Positions 34,999 to 46,557 of a stretch of DNA of 64,000 nt are shown here, piece after piece. Below the pieces are notes generated by a model, which worked only from the letters and a program-made list of their open reading frames with translations, ran no database searches and was not told where the DNA came from. This DNA is from Streptomyces sp. B21-083. Lineage in GTDB: Bacteria; Actinomycetota; Actinomycetes; Streptomycetales; Streptomycetaceae. The position numbers and the translations under genes are program-made. The DNA is taken from NCBI RefSeq assembly GCF_036898825.1, contig NZ_JARUND010000002.1, forward strand, positions 2,852,001 to 2,916,000. Reading direction: 5' to 3'. Every line of letters begins with the position of its first letter. The first letter of the stretch is position 1.

Positions 34999-37071
34999 CT
35001 ATTTCAGCGCGCCATCCTGCACAGCCTCCGACCGTTCACCACCACTCTCCGCCACCCGGACGACCGCACGAGCCCGCGGCCCCATGAACAGGTACGACAG
35101 CCCGAACCCCGCGAGAACCACCGCGGCCCCGCCGACGGCATCCAGCACCCAGTGATTCCCGGTGGCGACGATCGCGGACACCGTGAAGAACGGATGCAGC
35201 AGCCCCAGCGCCTTCATCCACCACTTCGGCGCCACGATCGCGATGACGAGCCCGCACCACAGCGACCAACCGAAGTGCAGCGACGGCATCGCGGCGTACT
35301 GGTTGGTGAGCGCCGTGAGCGTGCCGTAGTCCGGCTTGGAGAAGTCCTGCACGCCGTTCACCGTGTCGACGATGCCGAGGCCCGGCATCAGGCGCGGCGG
35401 GGCCAGCGGGTAGAGCCAGAAGCCGACGAGGCCGAGCAACGTGGTGAAGCCGAGGGAGGCGCGGGCCCAGCGGTAGTCGACGGGGCGGCGCCAGTACAGG
35501 ACGCCGAGCACGGCCAGCGGCACGAAGAAGTGGAACGACTCGTAGTAGAAGTCGAAGAAGTTCCGCATCCAGCCGATCTCCACGACCGTGTGGTTGACCC
35601 AGTGCTCGATGTCGATGTGCAGGAACTTCTCGATGTCGTGGATCTGGTGGCCGTGCGCCTCGGCGGTGGACCGGCCACCGGTGGTCGTCCCGCCCGACGC
35701 GGCAAGCCGGACCTTCTGGTAGGCGGCGTACGTGACCCGGATCAGCATCAGTTCGAGGAGGAGGTTCGGGCGGGTGAGCACCCGGCGCAGGAAGGGCATG
35801 AGCGGAACGCGGCGGAAGCGGGCGGGGACCGGCGGCGCGTAGTCCGTGCGGACCGGTGAGCGGTAGTGCTCCGAGGCCCGGGACAGGAACGGAACGACGG
35901 TGGCGGCGGCGACCGCGGCCAGCAGCACAACGTTGTCACGGACCGGGTAGAGGGCGCCCACGTTCGGGATGACCATCTTGGCGGGCAGCGTCATCACGAT
36001 GATGACGGCGACCGGCCACATATAGCGGTCGGAGGCGCGCTTGCCGACCCGGCCGACGACCGCGAGCAGCACCCACAGCAGCTGGTGCTGCCAGGTCGTG
36101 GGCGAGACCGCGACGGCGGCGCAGCCGGTGATCGCGACCGCCAGCAGCAGCTGGCCGTCCTGGGCGTAGCGCACCGCCCGGCGCAGGCCGAGGACGGCGA
36201 CACCCGCGCCGAGCACCAGGAACAGGCCGATTTCGAGGGGGCCTTCGAAGCCCAGCCGCAGCAGGGCGCCGTGCAGGGACTGGTTGGCGAGGTCGTCGGC
36301 GGCGCCACCGAGCCCGGTCCCGCCCAGGTGGTGGACCCAGTAGGTGTACGAGTCGTCCGCCATCGCGACCCAGGCGAGCGCGGTGCAGGCGGCGAAGGTG
36401 ACGCCGGCGGAGACGGCCGCCCGGCGCCGGCCGGTGAACCACAGCAGCGGCGCGAAGAGCAGCACGGTGGGCTGGAGGGCCGCGGCGAGGCCGATGAGGG
36501 CGCCGGCGGCCCGTTCCTCGCGTGCGACGAAGCAGCCGAGGAGGACCAGCAGGACAGGGATGATGCTGGTCTGGCCGAGGTGGAGGGTGTTGCGCACGGG
36601 CAGCGACAGCATCAGCAGGCTGATCGCGACGGGCGCGGCGAGCAGCGAGGTGCGTCGGGTCACGGGCGTCGGCAGGGCGCGGGCGGCGACCACGCCGAGC
36701 GCGACGACCAGCAGCAGTGTGCCGAAGGTCCAGCCCCAGCCGAGGGCCTGCTCGGCGGCCCGGGTGAGCGGCTTGAGGACGAGCCCGCCGAAGGGGGTGC
36801 CGGTGAACTGCGTGGAGTCGTAGAGCGAGCCCTTCACATGCAGCACACCGTCGGACCCGACCCAGGTCTCCAGGTCGGTCAGCCGGTCCGCCTTCGGGGT
36901 GCTGAGGACGGCGGCCACCTGTCTGACCGCGAGGACGGCGACGATGAGCCAGAGCGCCACTCGGGCCACTTTCAGCCGTGCCTGCGCCGTCCCGGCGGCG
37001 CCTGTTCCGAAGGCACCTCCCGCTCCACCACCGTGCTCCGCGTTTGCCACGCCTCGTAGGCCTCCCGCCAT
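34999..37071 (-). CDS. GT87 glycosyltransferase fused to PAP2 phosphatase
   Basis: 690 residues. The N-terminal part (about 30-430) has many membrane helices and the loop LHLGQTSIIPVLLVLLG of GT87 mannosyltransferases that use polyprenyl-phosphate mannose. The C-terminal part (about 480-660) is a PAP2/inositolphosphotransferase-type domain: YPLAPPRLMPG, QYAAMPSLHFGWSLW and NHWVLDAVGG carry the catalytic histidines and aspartate. Joining a lipid-linked sugar transferase to a phosphatase suggests coupled handling of a lipid carrier or phosphatidylinositol-type glycolipid in the envelope. ATG at 37071 is used; GTG at 37050 is an alternative. Confidence 0.85.
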   Translation of the reverse strand: MAGGLRGVANAEHGGGAGGAFGTGAAGTAQARLKVARVALWLIVAVLAVRQVAAVLSTPKADRLTDLETWVGSDGVLHVKGSLYDSTQFTGTPFGGLVLKPLTRAAEQALGWGWTFGTLLLVVALGVVAARALPTPVTRRTSLLAAPVAISLLMLSLPVRNTLHLGQTSIIPVLLVLLGCFVAREERAAGALIGLAAALQPTVLLFAPLLWFTGRRRAAVSAGVTFAACTALAWVAMADDSYTYWVHHLGGTGLGGAADDLANQSLHGALLRLGFEGPLEIGLFLVLGAGVAVLGLRRAVRYAQDGQLLLAVAITGCAAVAVSPTTWQHQLLWVLLAVVGRVGKRASDRYMWPVAVIIVMTLPAKMVIPNVGALYPVRDNVVLLAAVAAATVVPFLSRASEHYRSPVRTDYAPPVPARFRRVPLMPFLRRVLTRPNLLLELMLIRVTYAAYQKVRLAASGGTTTGGRSTAEAHGHQIHDIEKFLHIDIEHWVNHTVVEIGWMRNFFDFYYESFHFFVPLAVLGVLYWRRPVDYRWARASLGFTTLLGLVGFWLYPLAPPRLMPGLGIVDTVNGVQDFSKPDYGTLTALTNQYAAMPSLHFGWSLWCGLVIAIVAPKWWMKALGLLHPFFTVSAIVATGNHWVLDAVGGAAVVLAGFGLSYLFMGPRARAVVRVAESGGERSEAVQDGALK

Positions 37072-37442
37072 ATCTGCCCCGTACGCCTCATGGGCACCTT
37101 TTGTCCCACGGGTCTCATCCTGTACGAAATCCCTCCAGAGAATCGCACCGCCTCCTATGAGAGAGGCGCGAGCAATCTCCGCTTCACCCGAGGACGCCCG
37201 CCTGTTGTCCTGCGTTCAGGCCTACGTTCAGACCTGCGTTCGGACCTGTGTTCAGACCTGCGGCCGGTCAGGAGACGGTCTCGGATTTCGTCCCGTCGAC
37301 GATAGTCGGCCCAGGGTCCGGTTCCCCACTCTGAATCGGCACAGACCACGCGGCGGCAGGAAAGCAGCCGTTTTCAGGCCGGATCGGACGACGCCCGCTC
37401 AAGACGACCATGGTCTGTCCAGGCCGGAGTAGCGTCGCCGGG
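37072..37442. repeat. Intergenic region with 12-bp tandem repeat (37213-37260)
   Basis: 371 bases between divergent genes. Four imperfect copies of CGTTCAGACCTG follow each other at 37213-37260. No coding frame with a credible start was found; open frames across the repeat are repeat artefacts. Just before 37443, TAGCGT is placed as a -10 for a leaderless transcript. Confidence 0.7.
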
Positions 37443-38324
37443 ATGCGGATCCTCCAGCTGTCGGACACCCACATCAACCACGCCGGCGCACCCAACCGCG
37501 ACGGCGTCGACACCACCGCCTCGCTGCGCCGGATACTCACCGACGTAACGCGGCTCACGGGCCTCGGGGCCGTCGTCGTCAGCGGGGATCTCGCGGACAG
37601 CGGGGCGCCCGAGGAGTACGCGGTCGTACGGGACCTCGTGGGCGCGTTCGCCCGCGAGCGCGGCATCCCCCTGTTCTGCGCCACCGGCAACCACGACGAG
37701 CGGGGCGCCTTCGCGAAGGTTCTGGGCAGCGGCCATCTGGACCCGGCGGGCGGGGACCTGGCCGAGGCCCGACTCACGTCCGCCGACGGCGAGTTGGCGG
37801 CGTCCAGCGTGGTCGACGGGCATCGGATCGTCACCCTCGACTCGCTCGTGCCGGGCAAGGTGTACGGCTATCTCGGCGCCGCCCAACTCGACTGGCTGCG
37901 CGAGCTGTTACGTACCCCGGCGGCGCACGGCACGACAGTCGTGCTGCACCATCCGCCGATCGACCTCGACACCGCGCTCCAGCGGGCGATGGGGCTCGGC
38001 AACCCGGAGGACCTGGCCGACGCGGTCCGTGGCAGCGACGTACGGCTGATCCTGTGCGGCCACTTCCACCTGCAGATCATGGGGTATCTGGAGGATGTGC
38101 CGGTGTGGGTGACGCCGGGAGTGGTCAACCGGATCGACCTGACCGGCCCGGCGGGCACGGAACGGGCGGTGCGCGGGGCCTCGGCCACGCTCGTCGACCT
38201 GGGCTCGCCGCACGGCCCGCTGTTCCATACGCTGCACGCCCGCGACCCCCGGGCCGGTGAGACGGTCTACGAACTCGACGAGGCGCGGATCATCGACCTG
38301 GTCACCCGTGAAGGCTACAAATGA
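37443..38324 (+). CDS. Class III (CpdA-like) metallophosphoesterase
   Basis: 293 residues. Metal-binding motifs in order: LSDTHI, VVSGDLADSG, GNHDERG, VLHHPPI and LCGHFHLQIMG, the dinuclear phosphodiesterase site of cyclic-nucleotide phosphodiesterases of the CpdA type. Likely substrate is cAMP or another 2',3'- or 3',5'-cyclic nucleotide. No ribosome site precedes the ATG, but TAGCGT lies 7 bases upstream, suggesting a leaderless message. Confidence 0.85.
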   Translation: MRILQLSDTHINHAGAPNRDGVDTTASLRRILTDVTRLTGLGAVVVSGDLADSGAPEEYAVVRDLVGAFARERGIPLFCATGNHDERGAFAKVLGSGHLDPAGGDLAEARLTSADGELAASSVVDGHRIVTLDSLVPGKVYGYLGAAQLDWLRELLRTPAAHGTTVVLHHPPIDLDTALQRAMGLGNPEDLADAVRGSDVRLILCGHFHLQIMGYLEDVPVWVTPGVVNRIDLTGPAGTERAVRGASATLVDLGSPHGPLFHTLHARDPRAGETVYELDEARIIDLVTREGYK

Positions 38325-38379
38325 TTCGGCACACTCCCCGCACCTCACCCCCCGGTCCCGAACGGAAGGCACGACTTTC

Positions 38380-39051
38380 ATGAGCGAGTCCCAGCGCTGG
38401 GAAGACGTCGACGACTACTTCACCACCCTCCTGGCCCCGGCCGACGACGCCCTGGAGGCGACGCTGCGCGACAGCGACGCGGAGGGGCTGCCACACATCA
38501 ACGTCGCCCCGAACCAGGGCAAGCTGCTCCAGCTCCTCGCCCAGATCCAGGGCGCCCGCCGCATCCTGGAGATCGGTACCCTCGGCGGCTACAGCACCAT
38601 CTGGCTGGGCCGCGCGCTCCCGGCCGACGGCCGGCTGATCACCCTGGAGTACGACGAGAAGCACGCCGAGGTCGCCCGCCGCAACCTCGCCCGGGCGGGC
38701 CTGGACAACATCACCGAGGTGCGCACGGGCCCCGCCCTGGAGTCGCTGCCCAAGCTGGCCGACGAGAACCCGGCGCCGTTCGACCTGGTCTTCATCGACG
38801 CCGACAAGGCCAACAACCCGCACTACGTGGAGTGGGCCCTGCGGCTGACCACCACGGGCAGCCTGATCATCGTCGACAACGTGGTGCGCGGGGGCGCGGT
38901 GGCCGACGCGAACTCCACCGACCCGAGCATCCGGGGCACCCGCGCGGCCCTGCGACTCATCGCCGAACACCCGAGGTTGAGCGGCACGGCGCTGCAGACG
39001 GTGGGCAGCAAGGGATACGACGGCTTCGCGCTGGCGAGGGTCGTGGCATAG
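38380..39051 (+). CDS. O-methyltransferase (SAM-dependent, catechol/caffeoyl-CoA type)
   Basis: 223 residues. SAM-binding motif RRILEIGTLGGYSTIWLGRAL, the acidic LEYDEKH, FDLVFIDADKANNPHYVEWAL with metal-binding aspartates and IIVDNVVRGG are diagnostic of metal-dependent O-methyltransferases of the O-MT_3 family. Substrate is a catechol-type hydroxyl group, not further readable. GGAAGG lies upstream of the ATG. It begins 55 bases after the phosphodiesterase stop and may share its transcript. Confidence 0.9.
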   Translation: MSESQRWEDVDDYFTTLLAPADDALEATLRDSDAEGLPHINVAPNQGKLLQLLAQIQGARRILEIGTLGGYSTIWLGRALPADGRLITLEYDEKHAEVARRNLARAGLDNITEVRTGPALESLPKLADENPAPFDLVFIDADKANNPHYVEWALRLTTTGSLIIVDNVVRGGAVADANSTDPSIRGTRAALRLIAEHPRLSGTALQTVGSKGYDGFALARVVA

Positions 39052-39084
39052 CCGGGAGCCCTCGCCGGCCTCGCCCGCCGGTGC

Positions 39085-39477
39085 TCAACCCTCGTGGTAG
39101 AAGCCCACGTTGACGCTGCGCGGCCCCGTGCGGTCCTGGACGATGATCTCTCCGGCGCCGCCCCGGGGCAACGGCACGCTCCCTCCGTACGGCACGGTCT
39201 GGGCGTACTCGCCGACCACCAGCCGGACTTCGGACGACGGGTCGGGCTGGGAGCCCTGCAGCCAGGAGAGATGCCAGGTGCTGTCGGGGCCGCACAGGAA
39301 CTCCAGGTGGACCCGTGAGACGAACAGCCAGTCGTCGGGGGTCACGAGACGGCACACCGCCTTGTCCCGGCCCACCCGCATGATGGCCCCCGGTTCACTG
39401 GGCGCCTCGGCCATGAGCATGCCGGCCGTGGCGCCGGCGTCCGTCCCGGAGACGGTAGCCATGGTGAGTTCGAGCAC
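39085..39477 (-). CDS. FHA-domain-like protein
   Basis: 130 residues from GTG 39477, with AGGAG 6 bases upstream. The middle (MRVGRDKAVCRLVTPDDWLFVSRVHLEFLC) has the G-R ... S-R-x-H pattern of phosphothreonine-binding FHA domains, and WHLSWLQGSQPDP fits the following strand. With three Ser/Thr kinases in the window it may read phosphorylated partners (inference). Short for an FHA protein and probably only this domain. Confidence 0.7.
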   Translation of the reverse strand: MLELTMATVSGTDAGATAGMLMAEAPSEPGAIMRVGRDKAVCRLVTPDDWLFVSRVHLEFLCGPDSTWHLSWLQGSQPDPSSEVRLVVGEYAQTVPYGGSVPLPRGGAGEIIVQDRTGPRSVNVGFYHEG

Positions 39478-39632
39478 GTGCGCTCCTTCTGAACGGTCAC
39501 CGAAGGTGACCCGACCGTCCTCACGGAACAATCGTCGCTGAACAGTCCCTGTACGCCAGCTATGTTGCCGTACGACGCCGCATGATAAATCGCCCCATCG
39601 TCGACTCGGGCCAGGTCCGGCACAATGGACAC

Positions 39633-40055
39633 ATGACCGACCGCAAACCACCCGGTGTGAGTTTCGAGTCCTGGGTCGACCGGCAGATCCGCGAGGCGGA
39701 GGCGCGCGGGGAGATCGCCGCGCTTCCCGGGGTGGGCAAGCCGCTGTCCGACGGTCCTGACACGTCGTACGACGAACTGTGGTGGGTCAAGCAGAAAATG
39801 GCCCGCGAGGGGCTGTCGATCCTGCCGCCGACGCTGGCCCTGCGCAAGGAGGCGGAGGACGCGCTGGTGGCGGCGCGCCGGGCCCCTTCCGAGGGGGCGG
39901 TCCGCAGGATCGTGACGGAGATCAACGTCAAGATCCGCGACATGATGTTCAAGCCCCCGCCCGGCCCCCCGCTGGGCCTGAAGCCGTACGACGTCGACGA
40001 GGTCGTACGCGAGTGGCGGGAAGCGCGGGAGACGCGGGCGGGGCAGACGGACTAG
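39633..40055 (+). CDS. DUF1992 (DnaJ-homologue-subfamily-C-like) protein
   Basis: 140 residues. SFESWVDRQIREAEARGEIAALPGVGKPL is the standard start of DUF1992 proteins, followed by LWWVKQKMAREGLSILPPTLALRKEAE. Function unknown; the eukaryotic relative is DNAJC28. CACAAT lies 6 bases upstream of the ATG, and there is no ribosome site, so it is probably leaderless. Divergent from the FHA gene. Confidence 0.85.
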   Translation: MTDRKPPGVSFESWVDRQIREAEARGEIAALPGVGKPLSDGPDTSYDELWWVKQKMAREGLSILPPTLALRKEAEDALVAARRAPSEGAVRRIVTEINVKIRDMMFKPPPGPPLGLKPYDVDEVVREWREARETRAGQTD

Positions 40056-40130
40056 GACCTGTCCGGAGCGGAGACCGGCGGTGCGGAGCCTCGGCCCGCG
40101 CGACGCCGAGGCCTGTGCCGCAACGGGGCC

Positions 40131-40757
40131 TCAGCTGTGCAGCAGCCGTTCCGCCAGTTCGCGGTAGTCCCGCAGGGCGAGACGGAGCCGCTCGGTGTCG
40201 CCACCGTCGGTGCCACCGGTGGACTGCAGGGTCGCGCGCACGGTACGGCGGCTGCGCTCGATCGCCTCCGTGAAGCGCTCGGTGACCTCCTCCAAGACGC
40301 GGTCGGCCTCCTCCACGGACTCCTGGGGACCGTCCACGAACCCGGTGACGGCGTGCTGGAGCCGCAGGGTGAGCTTGTCCCGCTCGTCCTGCGCGAGCAG
40401 CGCGACCCCGTGGGACGACCGGCCCTCGTGAGCCCGGGTGGGCGCCGGCGCGGCGACGGGCGGCGGTACGGCGGAAGCACCGACCCGCTTCCCGGCATCG
40501 GCCTTCTCACCGAGCGGCCTCACACCGGTGGGCCGGTCGCCGGCCAGTCCCTCACCGGGCAGCCGTTCGCCCGGTGCTCGTTCCCCGGGCAGCCGCTCAC
40601 CCGTCAGGCGCTCCCCGGTCATGCGTTCGCCCACCGGCCTCTCACCGGTCGCCCTCTCCGGACCCAGTCGCCCGGCGCCCGGCTTCGTCGTGTCGGTGTC
40701 GGCGTTGGCATTGGTGTCGGTGTTGGTGCTGGTGTTGCGCTTGCCGGTGTCCGTCAT
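40131..40757 (-). CDS. Helical protein with Gly-Glu-Arg repeat linker
   Basis: 208 residues. The first third is a low-complexity Thr/Asn/Asp tract, then 8-9 degenerate copies of a five-residue unit (x-G-E-R-L/P) around residues 35-75, then a helical C-terminal half rich in E/R/L (LAQDERDKLTLRLQHAVTGFVDGPQESVEEADRVLEEV). That half resembles part of the neighbouring protein at 40763-41365 (both have QxA/SVxxADxxLxE), so the two are likely paralogues. ATG at 40757 has GGGGAG 9 bases upstream; the TTG at 40766 would overlap the upstream stop. Function unknown. Confidence 0.6.
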   Translation of the reverse strand: MTDTGKRNTSTNTDTNANADTDTTKPGAGRLGPERATGERPVGERMTGERLTGERLPGERAPGERLPGEGLAGDRPTGVRPLGEKADAGKRVGASAVPPPVAAPAPTRAHEGRSSHGVALLAQDERDKLTLRLQHAVTGFVDGPQESVEEADRVLEEVTERFTEAIERSRRTVRATLQSTGGTDGGDTERLRLALRDYRELAERLLHS

Positions 40758-40762
40758 GTGCG

Positions 40763-41365
40763 TCAACTCCCCTTCAGCTGAAGCTTGTTGAGTCGCGACT
40801 TCGACTTCGGCCGGGGCCGCTCCCCCTCGCCGACCAGGTCGTCGAAGAAGGCTCGGGCCTCGATCATCGCCGTGCGCATCTCCTCCGTGTCGGCCCGCTC
40901 CTCGCGAGCCGCGTGGTGCACGCGCCGGTAGCCGTGCACATGCTGGGCGTGGTGCACCGAGAGCGCGGCGAACTGTTCCTCGTACCGGCCGCCGTCGGGG
41001 AAGCCGCGTGCGCCCGCCAGCTCGGCGAGGAGCTGGTCCGCGTCGGCGACCGCCTGGTGCGGCGACTCGACGAACTGTTCCTGGGCGGCCGTCCAGCGGG
41101 CCGCGAACCGCTCGCGCTCGGCGGGCTCCAACGGCCGTTCCCGCAGGTCGCCGTGGCGCTGCACACGCTCGGTGAGTTCATGGTCGGCAGCCTTGGTGTC
41201 CCCGTCGTGACGGGAGACGACCCGGTCGTACTCGGGCCCGAAGCGCCGTTTCAGGTTGCGTGGACCGTTTGCGCCGGCGGCCCGCCGGTTCAGGGCGAGC
41301 GCGCCGATGACGACGGCCGCGACGACAACGATCACGATCAGAACGATGAGCACTCCTGTGGACAT
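40763..41365 (-). CDS. Single-span membrane protein with helical cytoplasmic domain
   Basis: 200 residues. An N-terminal hydrophobic span (VLIVLIVIVVVAAVVIGALAL) is followed by RRAAGANGPRNLKRRFGPEYDRVVSRH and a long helical domain with ERERFAARWTAAQEQFVESPHQAVADADQLL. This is a conserved actinobacterial family of unknown function. It is the first gene of a two-gene operon with 40131-40757, whose C-terminal domain is similar. GGAAGG precedes the ATG. Confidence 0.7.
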   Translation of the reverse strand: MSTGVLIVLIVIVVVAAVVIGALALNRRAAGANGPRNLKRRFGPEYDRVVSRHDGDTKAADHELTERVQRHGDLRERPLEPAERERFAARWTAAQEQFVESPHQAVADADQLLAELAGARGFPDGGRYEEQFAALSVHHAQHVHGYRRVHHAAREERADTEEMRTAMIEARAFFDDLVGEGERPRPKSKSRLNKLQLKGS

Positions 41366-41541
41366 GAACGCCTTCCGGATTTCTCGACCGACTTCTCGAC
41401 CGACCCGACCGACAGTCCGAACAGGCCGGTCAATTCACCGGGTTGCCCCGAAGCGGCTCCCCAAACAGCCCGGGGCGGGACCCGCAGGTCACGGGTAATC
41501 GAGTTGCGCACCCGGTGGGGCGGCCGCCGAGAATGCCGGTC

Positions 41542-44200
<2,659 letters not shown>

Positions 44201-44346
44201 TTATGGCCTGTCGAATCCTCACGAGATTCGCCGGAAGCCCGGATTCCGGGGGCTTCCGGGAGAAGGTGTGAAGAGGTTTTGGATAACCTCTGACATTCGC
44301 ACGGGGGTTCGTACGGGGGTTTGTACGGGGAAGGAACCGACACGCA

Positions 44347-45372
44347 GTGAACGATCCGAAGGGGCACGTGTGTCCGGAGTGCGGTGCACCCCGGGGAGCC
44401 GACAACACGCCCTCCTGCGCCTGCGCCGAACGCGCGGCCGACGCCCACCTGGAGAACCGGTCGGCGGAGGCAGCGGCGGCGGAGGATTTCGACCCGCTGC
44501 GCATACGCCCGTACGTGGAACTGACCCCGGAAACACCCGCCTCGACCTCGTCGCCTTCGTCGTCCGAGCACCCGGCCCCCGAGGGGGCGGCCGAGGCCAC
44601 GATGCCGATGCGGGCGATCCAGGAGACCGCCTGGGGGACGGAGGAACCCACGACGACCGCACTGCCGTCCTTGGAGCACCCCTCGGACGCCCCGGCCCAC
44701 CCCGCATACTCCACTGATTCCACTCACTCCACCTATTCCGCCGAGGACGAGCAGCTGGGCGGGTCGGGCCGCCGTCCCCGGGTTCTGCTCCTCGGCGTGG
44801 CCGGAGCGGTCGTGGCCGTACTGGCGGCGGGCGGACTGGCCGTCGGGGTGTTCACCTACGACAAACCGGCCCGGGACAACACGTCCGCCCAGGACGTACG
44901 GGAGAGCGTGCCGGCGGCGGCGACCAGCGCGGCGTCCCCGACCCCGTCAAGCAGTCCTACGTCGTCGGCGTCGGCGTCGGCGGCGCCCACTCCCACCCCG
45001 TCCCTCAGCCCGACCCCGACCCTCTCGCCCGCCCCGGCGGCCCCCTCCGCAGCCCCGTCCGGGTCGGCCACCCCGACCCAGGCACCGACGACCGCGCAGG
45101 CCACCGGCACGATCACTCCGGCCCCCGGCGGCGGCGACAAGGACACCACCCCCGTCCTGCGCCCCGGCGACCACGGCGACGAGGTCCTCGAACTCCAGCT
45201 GCGGCTACGCCAGTTGGCGATCTACCTCAACGACACGGACGGCGTCTACGACGACAACGTCGTGAACGCGGTGACCACCTACCAGACGACGCGCGGCATC
45301 AACGCGGCCGAACCCGGCGTGTACGACCGGACGACACGCACACGCCTGGAGTCGGAAACGACCAAGCCGTAG
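44347..45372 (+). CDS. Membrane-anchored peptidoglycan-binding protein with zinc-ribbon-like start
   Basis: 341 residues. The N-terminus has CPECGAPRGADNTPSCAC, a zinc-ribbon-like cysteine set, then a membrane span (VLLLGVAGAVVAVLAAGGLAVGVF, about 141-164), a Ser/Thr/Pro/Ala-rich external linker and a PG_binding_1 domain (LRPGDHGDEVLELQLRLRQLAIY). Divergent from the MFS gene. GTG at 44347 follows GGAAGGAA. A role at the cell wall is inferred from the binding domain. Confidence 0.8.
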   Translation: MNDPKGHVCPECGAPRGADNTPSCACAERAADAHLENRSAEAAAAEDFDPLRIRPYVELTPETPASTSSPSSSEHPAPEGAAEATMPMRAIQETAWGTEEPTTTALPSLEHPSDAPAHPAYSTDSTHSTYSAEDEQLGGSGRRPRVLLLGVAGAVVAVLAAGGLAVGVFTYDKPARDNTSAQDVRESVPAAATSAASPTPSSSPTSSASASAAPTPTPSLSPTPTLSPAPAAPSAAPSGSATPTQAPTTAQATGTITPAPGGGDKDTTPVLRPGDHGDEVLELQLRLRQLAIYLNDTDGVYDDNVVNAVTTYQTTRGINAAEPGVYDRTTRTRLESETTKP

Positions 45373-45694
45373 GCTGCACAGGCTTGGCGGGACTTCGGCA
45401 CCGGCGTCGACGTGACCGCCCTCGGGGGCTGCGCCCCCGAACCCCCCTACGGCCCTGAACGGGCCTCGTTCTCAATCGCCGGACGGGCTGAAAATGCTGG
45501 CCTGCGCGGGCACAGACCGGCGTACCGCCCTCGCTGCGGACACCGGTCGGCGCCTACGGAGGTGGCCGACGGTTGAAGGGGTCGCGCAGCGCTTGAGGCG
45601 TCGGTCGGCCGAACTTGAGGCGCCGCCCGGCCGGAAAAGTTCGAGCTCGCCCGGTAATCGTGCCGAGACGAGTCGGTGGGTGGGAAAGAAACCC
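45373..45694. repeat. Intergenic region with Streptomyces-type repeat (45423-45497)
   Basis: 322 bases between convergent genes without a gene. CGGGGGC-tgc-GCCCCCG (45423-45439) is a perfect hairpin, followed by CTCAATCGCCGGACGGGCTG, a short sequence I know from many Streptomyces intergenic regions. It may serve as terminator for the upstream gene. Confidence 0.6.
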
Positions 45695-46357
45695 TCAAAC
45701 CCCGAACCGCACCCGCAACTCCCCGCCCCCCACCCGCTCCACGCGCACCCCCACCAGATCCGGCACCACCACATCCGGCCGGTGCTGATGGGCCCGCGGC
45801 CCGACCCCCACCACCCGCATCCCCGCGGAGCGCCCCGCCGAGATCCCCGCCCCGGAGTCCTCGAAGACCAGACAGTCGGCGGGGTCGACCCCCAGCTCGG
45901 CCGCGCCCTTCAGAAACCCTTCCGGGTCCGGCTTGCTCGCACCCACCGACTCCGCGGTGATGCGAACGTCCGGCAACCCCAACCCCGCCGCACCCATCCG
46001 CGCGGTCGACAGCCCGACATTCGCCGAGGTCACCAGCGCGTGCGGAAGCCCGCTCAAGGAGGCCAGGAACTCGGACGCGCCCGGTACCTCCACCACGCCG
46101 TCCAGGTCGGCGGTCTCCTCCGCGAGCAGGCGCGCGTTGTCGGCGTAGTTCTGCTCCATGGGCCGGCCGGGCAGCAGCACCGCCATGGAGGCGTACCCCT
46201 GCCGTCCGTGCACCACCTTCATCACCTCGTCACCGTCCAGCCCGTGCCGGTCCGCCCAGCGCCGCCAGACGCGCTCGACGACGGCGTCCGAGTTGACGAG
46301 GGTGCCGTCCATGTCGAGAAGGAGGGCGCGGGCGGTGAGCACGGTGGTGGCCGTCAT
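45695..46357 (-). CDS. HAD-superfamily phosphatase (phosphosugar type)
   Basis: 220 residues. The nucleophile motif LLLDMDGTLVNSDAV, the second motif LVTSAN, and the KPDPEGFLKGAAELG ... CLVFEDSGAGISAGRSAGM loop identify a beta-phosphoglucomutase-like HAD hydrolase. Likely dephosphorylates a small sugar phosphate. ATG at 46357 has GGAG 8 bases upstream. Confidence 0.9.
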   Translation of the reverse strand: MTATTVLTARALLLDMDGTLVNSDAVVERVWRRWADRHGLDGDEVMKVVHGRQGYASMAVLLPGRPMEQNYADNARLLAEETADLDGVVEVPGASEFLASLSGLPHALVTSANVGLSTARMGAAGLGLPDVRITAESVGASKPDPEGFLKGAAELGVDPADCLVFEDSGAGISAGRSAGMRVVGVGPRAHQHRPDVVVPDLVGVRVERVGGGELRVRFGV

Positions 46358-46395
46358 CGGCAGGCTCCAAGACACAGGTACGGGACCAAGGCGGC

Positions 46396-46425
46396 CCCGC
46401 CCGCCGGTCAGGGAAAACGGGCGGG
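46396..46425 (-). terminator. Hairpin after the GDT1 gene
   Basis: CCCGCCCG (46396-46403) pairs with CGGGCGGG (46418-46425) in the space after the GDT1 gene, upstream of the HAD gene. Confidence 0.4.
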
Positions 46426-46557
46426 AGCCACTTTGTTCCTACACGGTACAAAAGAAACCGTGCCTCCCGCTACCGCCTGACGCAATCGTTCACCGACCGG
46501 TCACCTTCGAGGCACCCCGAGCCGGCCGCACCCAGCGCCCTCCCGCCCCAGCGCCCC

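Noticed and set aside
37213..37260. Cysteine-rich or Arg-rich repeat protein
   Set aside because: Open frames across the four 12-bp repeats are artefacts of the repeat; no start with coding composition.
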